From: CAZSNH01 sp052388455
GTDB taxonomy: Bacteria > Pseudomonadota > Alphaproteobacteria > Rhizobiales > Hyphomicrobiaceae
Direction: 5' to 3'
Length of the DNA stretch: 38,887 bases
Assembly (NCBI GenBank): GCA_052388455.1
Contig: JBQTIA010000057.1
Location: forward strand, 1 to 38,887
The notes beneath the pieces were generated by a model. It was not told where the DNA came from. It saw nothing but the letters and a program-made list of their open reading frames with translations, and did no database searches. Within the stretch, counting starts at the first letter, position 1; each line of letters starts with the position of its first letter. The translations under genes and the position numbers were made by a program. Shown piece after piece: positions 1 to 7,293 of this stretch.

Positions 1-152
1 TGAGCGTGCTTGTTCGGCGCGGAGACGACCACTCGGCAGTGGGTCATGCGGTCGAAATGTTTTTCGAGGCGCGCTGCCTTCTCGGCGATCTTGGCCTCGA
101 TCGCCCGGCTCTTTTCGAGACCCTTGAAGGCGATTTCCAGGGGAGTGTTCAT
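1..152 (-). CDS. Short HPF/RaiA-family ribosome hibernation protein (5' part, cut by window edge)
   Basis: Reading the minus strand from the ATG at 152 gives an open frame of 50 codons that runs off the left edge. It begins MNTPLEIAFKGLEKSRAIEA and continues with KAARLEKHFDRM and CRVVVSAP followed by NKHA. The pattern of a helix with RLE-x-HFDR followed by a CRVVV strand is typical of the short, stand-alone HPF/RaiA proteins of alphaproteobacteria, which bind the 30S decoding centre and silence ribosomes under stress. The start is well supported by an AAGGAGG Shine-Dalgarno at 161-167, eight bases upstream. It is not flanked by rpoN, unlike the longer rpoN-linked HPF paralogue. The C-terminal half is outside the window, so family assignment rests on the N-terminus only. 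Confidence 0.72.
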   Translation of the reverse strand, partial: MNTPLEIAFKGLEKSRAIEAKIAEKAARLEKHFDRMTHCRVVVSAPNKHA

Positions 153-518
153 GGCTTGGGCCTCCTTGGCAGTACAGGGCAACCGCGGTCGAAACGTCCG
201 AACACCCGGTCGACGAGAATGCGACGCGGCGCGCTGGCCAGCAAGCGCTACCGCTGGCGGACCCGATCACGATCTTCGACCGTCCGAGCCGAACCGTTCC
301 GGACCGAAGCAAAGTCATATCGGCACACACCACGTCCCAAAGCGCGATCACCTGACGGTTTGCCTTGTCGAACGCACGCCGCCGGAATATGAGCGCGGCG
401 AGGAGCGCGCTCACGCTGGCATGTCGCAAGTGCTGCATTCAATAGTCGATAGACTTTCGCGGGACCTGCGAGGATAGTCGCCCGTCCGATCGGGAGGGCG
501 ACGGCGGACCATCGAGCA
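153..518. other. Divergent intergenic region between the HPF-like gene and kpsS
   Basis: These 366 bases separate two divergent genes. Frames that cross it on either strand have no recognisable motif and continue as antisense readings of the HPF-like gene. It must hold promoters in both directions, but I could not find a convincing -35/-10 pair or a sigma-54 motif. Apart from the ribosome binding site at 161-167, nothing specific is seen. Confidence 0.5.
161..167 (-). promoter_or_regulatory. Strong ribosome binding site of the HPF-like gene
   Basis: On the minus strand this is AAGGAGG, eight bases before the ATG at 152. It fixes the start of a gene whose visible coding part is only 50 codons. 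Confidence 0.7.
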
Positions 519-1865
519 TTGAGGAACGTGGGGGTCGCAATCGACAGCGTGCGCCGAAATTTTCTATTCTTGCAGGGGCCTGTTTCCCCTTTTTTTCAAC
601 AGCTTGCCCTGGCATTGCGGGAGCGGGGGCACGACGTACGGCGCATCAACCTCTGCACGGGCGACCGTTTGCTATGGCGGGCCCTGCCGGCCGAAAACTA
701 TCGCGGCACGTCGGAAGACTGGCCGGCGTTCATCGACACCTACATGGTCGATCAGAAGGTCACCGACCTCATTCTGCTCGGGGACCGGCGGCCTATGCAC
801 ATCGCCGCGGCCGATCTCGCCCGCAAGCGCGGAGTTCGCGTGGTGGTGACCGAACTCGGCTATCTGCGTCCGGACTGGATCACGCTCGAGCGCAACGGCA
901 TGAGTTCCTTTTCGCACTTTCCGGTCTGTCCCGACGCCATTCTGGCGATCGCCGACCTGGTGCCGCCGGCTGACCTCAAGCCACAGTATCAGAACGATTT
1001 TTTTCGCCTCGCCCTGTGGGACGTCGCCTACAATCTTTCGAACGTGTTCCTTTGGCCGCTCCACCCCCACTACCGCTGGCACGCGATCTATCATCCGGTC
1101 GCGGAGTATGCGGGCTGGGTCTGGCGTCTCGCCCGCAAGTGGCATCTCGAACGCGACGCCAGCGACAAGCTCCACAGATTGCTCGCCAGTGGCGCGGAGT
1201 TCTATATTTTTCCGCTGCAACTCGAGACCGATTACCAGCTTCGCGCCCATTCGACTTTCGAGGGTCAGGTGCAGGCCATCCGGCTGGTCATCGAGTCGTT
1301 CGCCCGCTGCGCGCCGGCCGCCTCCGCAGCCGGCCAGAAACAAGCGGACCCCTCCACGCGCTCCCCCGCCCCGAAGCTGCTCTTCAAAGTCCACCCGCTC
1401 GACAATGGATTGGTCAACTGGCGGAAACTCATAGGTAAAATCTCTACGAGTTACGGCGTCGGCGATCGCGTCGTGGTGATCGACGGCGGTGACCTCGGGG
1501 ACCTTCTGCGACGCTGCCGCGGAGTCGTGACGATCAACAGCACGGTGGGCACCGCCGCGATGGCCGCCGGCCGTCCCATCATTGCGCTCGGTAGTGCGAT
1601 CTACGTCGTCGACGGGCTGTCGTTTCAAGGACCGATCGATGCCTTCTGGACCACCGCGAAGGAACCGGACAAACGGCTTTTCGATGCCTTCGTCCGCGCA
1701 CTCGCCGGCACCATTCAGATCCGGGGCGGCTACTACGACTCTCGTGCGCTGGACGCCGCCGTCAGAGGCGCAGTCGACCGGCTGGAGGGCCTGCTGGTCA
1801 ACGAGCCCGGCGCCTTCGTCGATCCGCCGCCGCGGCTGACCACTGAACTGGCCCGGCGGAGCTGA
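519..1865 (+). CDS. kpsS: Capsular polysaccharide biosynthesis protein KpsS (beta-Kdo transferase)
   Basis: This 448-residue protein matches the KpsS/capsule_synth family. In Kps-type capsules KpsS adds the first beta-Kdo to a phosphatidylglycerol acceptor at the cytoplasmic face. Visible hallmarks are RRNFLFLQGPVSPFF near residues 12-26, the RGHDVRRINLCTGDRLLW stretch near 34-51, FPLQLETDYQLRAHS near 231, KVHPLDNG near 290, and the nucleotide-sugar binding-like INSTVGTAAMAAGRPIIALG near 338. The start is uncertain. The first possible codon is TTG at 519, with in-frame GTG codons at 528 and 549, and no well-spaced ribosome binding site exists for any of them (GGGAGGG at 492-498 is about 20 bases upstream of 519). 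KpsC follows 154 bases downstream on the same strand, the usual pairing. The family call is secure. Confidence 0.88.
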   Translation: MRNVGVAIDSVRRNFLFLQGPVSPFFQQLALALRERGHDVRRINLCTGDRLLWRALPAENYRGTSEDWPAFIDTYMVDQKVTDLILLGDRRPMHIAAADLARKRGVRVVVTELGYLRPDWITLERNGMSSFSHFPVCPDAILAIADLVPPADLKPQYQNDFFRLALWDVAYNLSNVFLWPLHPHYRWHAIYHPVAEYAGWVWRLARKWHLERDASDKLHRLLASGAEFYIFPLQLETDYQLRAHSTFEGQVQAIRLVIESFARCAPAASAAGQKQADPSTRSPAPKLLFKVHPLDNGLVNWRKLIGKISTSYGVGDRVVVIDGGDLGDLLRRCRGVVTINSTVGTAAMAAGRPIIALGSAIYVVDGLSFQGPIDAFWTTAKEPDKRLFDAFVRALAGTIQIRGGYYDSRALDAAVRGAVDRLEGLLVNEPGAFVDPPPRLTTELARRS

Positions 1866-2019
1866 AAACCCTGCGTCGCCTGCCTCGGCGAGCGCCGTTG
1901 TTGCCGAGATACAACGCCCCCCCAGCCATTAGATTTGAATACGGCCAAATCGTTGAGTTGGGCGCGGGCCGATGCTAGCGTTTCAAGCGGGGTATAAAAC
2001 TTAAAATTCGTTCCACTGG

Positions 2020-4113
2020 ATGTCGTCCGGAAGGTTTCGTGTTGTTTTTTGTGGGGTTGGGGCTTTGGGGCGGATCGCAATTCTTTCGTCCGGCATTTGG
2101 CGGCTGAAGGCCGACATTCGACACCTCACGGGCATGAAGCCTGTGAAGTGTAATCGGTTTTCGCGGTCGCGTTTTGCGTGCGTCGCCGGCTGGGGGCTGA
2201 AAGATACTGCTGAAAAGTCACGGTCTCTCGCCAACGCCATTTCGGCCCCTTACCTTTCAATCGAAGACGGTTTCCTTCGCTCCGTCCGACCGGGTCCGTC
2301 CGAACGCCCCCTTTCGCTGGTGCTCGATAAGACCGGCGTCCACTATGACGCCCGCAGCCCTTCGGACCTCGAGACCATCGTTGCCGATTCGGCCGCTAAT
2401 CTTACGCCGACCAATCGGGAGCGGGCGTGCGCCGGCATGGCTGCCCTCCGCCGGCTCCGCGTCTCCAAATATAATTCCGGACCGTTCCTAACCGAAGCGG
2501 AACTCGGGCTAGGCCCGCGGCCGGCCGGCGGTCGCGTCCTTGTCGTCGACCAGACCTACGGCGACAGCTCGATCGAGTACGGCCTCGCGAAATCCACGTC
2601 GTTCCAGGACATGCTCGACGCGGCACTGGCGGAAAATCCAGACGCCGAGATCGTGGTCAAGACACATCCGGAAGTCATTTCCGGTGCCAAGTGCGGATAT
2701 CTCGGCAGCGTCATCCACCCGCGCGTCCGAATTTTCGCATTGCCCGTTAATCCATGGTCGCTGATCGAAGCCGTCGACAAGGTTTACGTGGTCACCAGCC
2801 AACTCGGTTTTGAAGCGATGATGGCCGGCCGCGCCGTCACCTGTTTCGGCGCGCCTTTCTATGCGGGCTGGGGCCTGACCGATGACCGCGTGTCCATTCC
2901 GCGCCGAACCGCCCGCCCTTCGCTCGAGCAGCTCTTCGCCGCCATCTATTTCCGTTACAGCCGCTACCTCGATCCCTACACGCGCCGCGAGACGACCTTC
3001 GAGAAAACCGTCGAGCAACTCGCCTACCTTCGCGACCGCTTCCTCGAGAACAATCAGCCGAGCATCGCCGTTCGCATCTCGCGCTGGAAACGCGCCATCA
3101 TCGACCGCCTGCTCGACGGCTTTGGCGGTGCTCCCGTACATGCCTGGACGATCGCCGGGGCTGTGCGCATGGCTAAGTCCCGCGGCGGCCGCATCGTCAC
3201 CTGGGCGTCCAAGTGCACCAGGAAGCTCGAAGCAGCCTGTGCCGAAGGCGGCGTTCCGCTGGTGCGCGTCGAGGACGGCTTCGTCCGCTCCGTCGGGCTC
3301 GGGGCCGCATACGTGCAGGGGGCCTCGTACTCTCTCGACACCAGCGGCATGCATCACGATGCCCGGCAGCCGAGCGATCTCGAACGGCTGCTGCAAACCG
3401 CCGATGTCAGCCGCGAGCTGCTGCTGCGCGCCGGAGAACTAAGACAATCGATCGTGCGCCACGGTTTGTCGAAATACAATCTCGCGGCCGGTGACGTCAG
3501 CTGGGAGGCTGCCAAGAGTCGTCGGCGCATCCTGGTGCCGGGACAGGTCGAAACCGACGCCAGCGTCAAGGCCGCCCGCGCGCTCGGTTTTGAAACTGGT
3601 CGCTTCGAGGGCGTGAACCTCGCCTTGCTGCGCGCCGTGCGGGCACGCAATCCGGCGGCGTTCATCGTCTACAAGACACATCCCGACGTGGCGGCCAATC
3701 TGCGCCGGGGGCACGTTTCAAAACGAACGGCATCGCGCTACGCTGATCAGGTGATCGACCAGGGTTCGATCGTGTCGCTGATCCGAGACTGCGATCATGT
3801 GGAGACCCTGTCGTCGCTCACGGGCTTCGAAGCGCTGCTGCGCGGCAAGACGGTGACGGCCCATGGCCTGCCCTTCTACGCAGGCTGGGGCCTGACCGAA
3901 GATCTGATGACCTGTTCGCGACGCCAGCGCCGGCGGTCACTCGACGAACTGGTGGCGATTTCGCTCATTCTCTATCCGCGTTACGTCCACCCCGAGGCCC
4001 TTCTGCCCTGCGAGCCGGAGGTCATCGTGTCCTATCTGGCCGAGCAGTTGCAGTCGGACGCCGGGACCCCAGTCGTCGATGGCATGGTGCACAACAGCAT
4101 TCAAACCGCCTGA
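2020..4113 (+). CDS. kpsC: Capsular polysaccharide biosynthesis protein KpsC (dual beta-Kdo transferase)
   Basis: The 697-residue product shows the internal duplication typical of KpsC, which alternates beta-2,4 and beta-2,7 Kdo linkages on the KpsS product to build the poly-Kdo capsule linker. The first copy carries SIEDGFLRSV near residue 80, KTHPEV near 213 and FYAGWGLTDD near 279. The second repeats these as VEDGFVRSVGLG near 416, KTHPDV near 551 and FYAGWGLTED near 619. Length matches the family (about 670-700). The N-terminus is the weak point: the ATG at 2020 has no ribosome binding site, and the first 60 codons are less GC-rich than the rest, with a G-run cluster. A TTG at 2065 is an alternative, still upstream of the conserved SSGIWRL motif. 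In rhizobia the comparable gene may be called rkpJ. Confidence 0.9.
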   Translation: MSSGRFRVVFCGVGALGRIAILSSGIWRLKADIRHLTGMKPVKCNRFSRSRFACVAGWGLKDTAEKSRSLANAISAPYLSIEDGFLRSVRPGPSERPLSLVLDKTGVHYDARSPSDLETIVADSAANLTPTNRERACAGMAALRRLRVSKYNSGPFLTEAELGLGPRPAGGRVLVVDQTYGDSSIEYGLAKSTSFQDMLDAALAENPDAEIVVKTHPEVISGAKCGYLGSVIHPRVRIFALPVNPWSLIEAVDKVYVVTSQLGFEAMMAGRAVTCFGAPFYAGWGLTDDRVSIPRRTARPSLEQLFAAIYFRYSRYLDPYTRRETTFEKTVEQLAYLRDRFLENNQPSIAVRISRWKRAIIDRLLDGFGGAPVHAWTIAGAVRMAKSRGGRIVTWASKCTRKLEAACAEGGVPLVRVEDGFVRSVGLGAAYVQGASYSLDTSGMHHDARQPSDLERLLQTADVSRELLLRAGELRQSIVRHGLSKYNLAAGDVSWEAAKSRRRILVPGQVETDASVKAARALGFETGRFEGVNLALLRAVRARNPAAFIVYKTHPDVAANLRRGHVSKRTASRYADQVIDQGSIVSLIRDCDHVETLSSLTGFEALLRGKTVTAHGLPFYAGWGLTEDLMTCSRRQRRRSLDELVAISLILYPRYVHPEALLPCEPEVIVSYLAEQLQSDAGTPVVDGMVHNSIQTA

Positions 4114-4125
4114 AGACTGACGACC

Positions 4126-4419
4126 ATGGATCTGCCGCAGCCTGTCGCCGTGACGATTCCGGTCAAAACTCTGGTCATCGCCGAAACGCATGGCTTCTAC
4201 TGCCGCGGCGCCGTTGCCGGGAAATGCAGCCGGCTCGAAATCTATGCGCCCAGCCGCACCAATCCGTTCGTTCCGCTTCCCGGTCTCGGAACCAAGCTCT
4301 TCAGCCACATCGAAACCGCTGTAGCGCAAACCTACTGGAAGGTGATGGATCGCAAGGCCGCCAAGCGCGGCACCGTGTCGAGCCGGCATCCTGTGCCGAG
4401 CGAGAAGCTGCACCAGTAG
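4126..4419 (+). CDS. Small hypothetical protein downstream of kpsC
   Basis: This 97-codon ORF starts 12 bases after kpsC and ends 8 bases before the end of the convergent LTA-synthase-like gene. Codon third positions are strongly G/C, as in neighbouring genes. The product (MDLPQPVAVTIPVKTLVIAE..., ending PVPSEKLHQ) has no membrane segment, no signal peptide and two cysteines (FYCRG and GKCSR). I do not recognise a family. No clear ribosome binding site is present, so translation would rely on readthrough coupling from kpsC. It fills an otherwise empty gap, which favours a real gene, but it could be a chance frame. Confidence 0.42.
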   Translation: MDLPQPVAVTIPVKTLVIAETHGFYCRGAVAGKCSRLEIYAPSRTNPFVPLPGLGTKLFSHIETAVAQTYWKVMDRKAAKRGTVSSRHPVPSEKLHQ

Positions 4420-4427
4420 AACTGCCG

Positions 4428-5966
4428 TCAACCCTTCTCCGTCGGCGCCGAACCGATCGCCCGCGGAGGCAACCCCGCCGACGCCAGCACGTTCCAAGTG
4501 AGATCGCTGGCCTCGAGCCGAATCTGGCGTGCCGCAGCCGAGGGCTTCGCTTTCTGCGAAAGGTCGCTGCCGAGCCTCAGCAGCACATAGTCGGTGTCGC
4601 TTTCGGGAAAGGGATCGGCGAACGCCTTCAGCAGCGGCACATGGTCTCCGTAGAAGGCGAGCACCACCGTTCCGGGCCAGTCATCGAAAGCCGCCATCAG
4701 CCGTCCGAGCAGGCGATCGCCGTTGGCGAGATGCCGCTCGTAGACAGTGATCGGATCGCTCTGGCCCTCGAAGCGGCCGGTGCCCCACGGCTCGTGATTT
4801 TCCATGGTGGCGGCAAACAGGAAGGCAGGCCCCTGTGCGTCCCGCGCCTCGGCAATCACCCGTTCCGCGACTGCTGCATCGGCGACGTAGCCGCCGACCT
4901 GCTCGGCACCCGCGAAGTCGTCGAGCATGATCATGCGCTCGAAGCCGATGGCGGGAAGGGCCCGGTGCCTCTGAAAGAAATGTCCGTGAAAGGGGTGGAT
5001 GAAAGCGGTCGCATATCCCGCGCGTCGCAGCCGCAGCGGCAGGCAGTGGTCGGCGTAGGCTCCGGCATTCAGATAGGGATAGTACCGATCGTATCCGATC
5101 GCGGCATTCGGCCGGCCCGAGAGAAACGAAAATTCAGTGCGCATGGTGTAGCCGCCGGCGAAAGCACTGCCGAGGCGGCCCCAGCACAACGCCCGCCGCC
5201 GTGCCAGGTCGAGGTTTGGCAAGGGCGGCGCGTCAGGTCGCAGGCGCTGGAAATCCATGAACGCCTCACACTGGACCACGACGACCAGATCAGCCGGCCG
5301 CCCCCCTGAATGCTCGACCACGGGATAAGGCGGCGGCCCCCATGACGCGGCACGCCGCAGGCGGTCGTCGCCGGCCCAGGCCAGCGCATCGGTCACCAGC
5401 GTAGCAACGAGTCCTTCGGCGGCAACGTCGCGATGGGCCTCCGGGATGGGCTTCAGGCGCACCAGCCTGTGAGCCAGTCTGTGCCGAACACTCGGCCAGA
5501 AGAGACTGGCTGACATGAGAAGCGCAACCAACAGGCCGACCGCGCGACACGTATCGCCACCGGCCATGGGCGGTTCGAACGCGAACCAGACGGTGATGAA
5601 GGCCGCGACAACGCACGCCGCCGCGATCACGAACAAAGGACCGAGGAACGTCGTGTGGAACAGCGTCGCGTGGCGGAAGATGTCGATTACGAACGCGAGA
5701 TCGCTGAACACCAGCGGCTCATAGGTATAACGCACCTTGCCGTTGGAGATGGCCACGAACGTGCCGACGAGCACGAGCGTTGCCGCAGCTGAAAACAACG
5801 GTCGCCAGGCGAGCAGGAGAAAGCCCAGGAAGATGCTCGAAAAGAGAGCATACCGAAGCAATCCGGTGCTTCGCCCCGTCATAAGTCCGGGGCCGCGCGG
5901 CACGGTCAAGCGCTCGATCAGGCAAGCGCTGGTGAGGGCCGCGATCCACGCTACGATCACCTGCAT
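4428..5966 (-). CDS. Membrane LTA-synthase/OpgB-like phosphotransferase (sulfatase superfamily)
   Basis: The 512-residue protein has about five hydrophobic segments in its first 160 residues and a C-terminal alkaline-phosphatase/sulfatase-fold domain. Family marks are NGKVRYTYEPLVFSDL near residues 75-90 (the loop seen in LtaS and OpgB proteins), QCEAF near 232 (metal-binding Glu), MRTEFSFLSG with the likely nucleophile Thr277, and FYGDHVPLL near the end (metal-binding Asp-His). Such enzymes move phosphoglycerol or phosphoethanolamine from phospholipids to glycans outside the membrane, so this one probably decorates the surface polysaccharide or its lipid. I chose the ATG at 5966 because the frame upstream reads into the rmlB promoter region and lacks family similarity. 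It lies divergent from rmlB. It may correspond to the membrane protein RkpI of rhizobial rkp clusters, but that is inference. The donor and acceptor are unknown. Confidence 0.82.
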   Translation of the reverse strand: MQVIVAWIAALTSACLIERLTVPRGPGLMTGRSTGLLRYALFSSIFLGFLLLAWRPLFSAAATLVLVGTFVAISNGKVRYTYEPLVFSDLAFVIDIFRHATLFHTTFLGPLFVIAAACVVAAFITVWFAFEPPMAGGDTCRAVGLLVALLMSASLFWPSVRHRLAHRLVRLKPIPEAHRDVAAEGLVATLVTDALAWAGDDRLRRAASWGPPPYPVVEHSGGRPADLVVVVQCEAFMDFQRLRPDAPPLPNLDLARRRALCWGRLGSAFAGGYTMRTEFSFLSGRPNAAIGYDRYYPYLNAGAYADHCLPLRLRRAGYATAFIHPFHGHFFQRHRALPAIGFERMIMLDDFAGAEQVGGYVADAAVAERVIAEARDAQGPAFLFAATMENHEPWGTGRFEGQSDPITVYERHLANGDRLLGRLMAAFDDWPGTVVLAFYGDHVPLLKAFADPFPESDTDYVLLRLGSDLSQKAKPSAAARQIRLEASDLTWNVLASAGLPPRAIGSAPTEKG

Positions 5967-6211
5967 GTCTGGGCACCGTATCGGAAACGTGGATGTTCGC
6001 AGTATTCGACCGCAAGGCCAGCGGCCCGCATGCCCATCCCGGCCAACGGCACGGGGCACGTCGCAGACTATGCCCAGAATTCGTTCTGCTTCGCATGCGC
6101 CATAATGCACCGAGCAGCGAATTTGCCGTTTCCGGTCCAGCGAGGGGCGATGTAAATAGCCGAATTCGTTGCGGCATCCGCCGCATGGTTTGATCCCCGT
6201 CCCGATTGACC

Positions 6212-6218
6212 AAAGGAG
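6212..6218 (+). promoter_or_regulatory. Ribosome binding site that decides the TTG start of rmlB
   Basis: AAAGGAG lies seven bases before a TTG at 6226. The upstream in-frame ATG at 6169 would add 19 residues before the Rossmann strand and lacks a ribosome binding site, so the TTG is the better start. Confidence 0.65.
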
Positions 6219-6225
6219 CGACAGT

Positions 6226-7287
6226 TTGAAAGTCTTGGTGACAGGCGGCGCAGGTTTCATCGGCTCGGCGGTCTGCCGGCACCTCATTTCCGACACGGAC
6301 GCCAGCGTCCTCAACGTGGACAAGCTGACTTATGCCGCCAACCCCGCTTCCCTCGCGGGGATCGCGGCCAACCCGCGCTATGGTTTTCTCAAAGCCGACA
6401 TCACCGACCGCGCGGCGATGACGAGCGCTTTTCAGAAGTTCCAACCCGACATCGTGTTGCATCTCGCAGCCGAGAGCCATGTCGACCGCTCCATTACCGG
6501 CTCGGAAGATTTCATTCGCTCGAACGTGCTTGGCACCTACGTTCTCCTCGAAGCGGCCCGCGGCTACTGGATGGAACGGCCGGCCGGCGAGAAAGAGGCG
6601 TTCCGCTTCCTGCACGTGTCGACCGACGAGGTCTACGGCTCGCTCGGTCCGGACGGTCGCTTCTTCGAGACCACCGCCTACGACCCCTCCTCTCCGTATT
6701 CGGCGAGCAAAGCCGCATCCGATCATCTGGCCATGGCCTGGTTCCGAACTTATGGCCTGCCGGTGGTGATCTCCAACTGCTCGAACAACTACGGACCCTG
6801 CCAGTTTCCCGAGAAGCTCATTCCACTGATGATCCTCAACGGACTCGAAAAGAAGCCGTTGCCGGTCTACGGCAACGGCCAGAACGTGCGCGACTGGCTG
6901 CACGTCGAGGATCATGCCCGGGCCCTCTTCTGCATCGCGACGCGGGGACGTACGGGCGAGAAGTACAACGTCGGCGGCGGAGCGGAGCGCACGAACCTCG
7001 AGGTCGTGCACGCCATCGCCGATTCCCTCGACCGGCTCGTCCCGTCGGGCGACAGCCGGCGCGGGCTCATCACCTATGTGACCGACCGACCCGGCCACGA
7101 CCTGCGCTATGCCATCGACTGCGAAAAGCTCCAGAGCGAACTCGGATGGAGGCCGCACCAGAATTTCGAAACCGGACTGCAGTCGACGGTGCAGTGGTAT
7201 CTCGACAACCACGACTGGTGGCAGCCTCTGCGCGCCAAGGTCTACGACGGGCAGCGCCTGGGACTCGACACCTCGAAATCGGACTGA
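6226..7287 (+). CDS. rmlB: dTDP-glucose 4,6-dehydratase
   Basis: This 353-residue cytoplasmic enzyme converts dTDP-glucose to dTDP-4-keto-6-deoxyglucose, the branch point to rhamnose and other deoxysugars. The protein opens with the NAD-binding motif VTGGAGFIGS, has STDEVYG at about residues 132-138 with the catalytic Thr-Asp-Glu triad, and YSASK at 158-162 with the Tyr/Lys pair of extended SDR enzymes; SNNYGPCQFPEKLIPLMI is also typical of RmlB. The start is a TTG behind an AAAGGAG ribosome binding site, giving a normal N-terminus. It leads a block with two glycosyltransferases, the first only six bases downstream. rmlA, rmlC and rmlD are absent from the window, so the final sugar cannot be deduced. 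Confidence 0.93.
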   Translation: MKVLVTGGAGFIGSAVCRHLISDTDASVLNVDKLTYAANPASLAGIAANPRYGFLKADITDRAAMTSAFQKFQPDIVLHLAAESHVDRSITGSEDFIRSNVLGTYVLLEAARGYWMERPAGEKEAFRFLHVSTDEVYGSLGPDGRFFETTAYDPSSPYSASKAASDHLAMAWFRTYGLPVVISNCSNNYGPCQFPEKLIPLMILNGLEKKPLPVYGNGQNVRDWLHVEDHARALFCIATRGRTGEKYNVGGGAERTNLEVVHAIADSLDRLVPSGDSRRGLITYVTDRPGHDLRYAIDCEKLQSELGWRPHQNFETGLQSTVQWYLDNHDWWQPLRAKVYDGQRLGLDTSKSD

Positions 7288-7293
7288 GCCCGC

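Noticed and set aside
1..518. An rpoN-hpf-ptsN type locus
   Set aside because: The HPF-like gene has the short stand-alone N-terminus and no rpoN sequence is readable upstream in any minus-strand frame.
4224..5309. 361-codon plus-strand frame across the LTA-synthase-like gene
   Set aside because: It is antisense to a gene with conserved EPL, TEFSFLSG and GDH motifs, and has no recognisable motif of its own.
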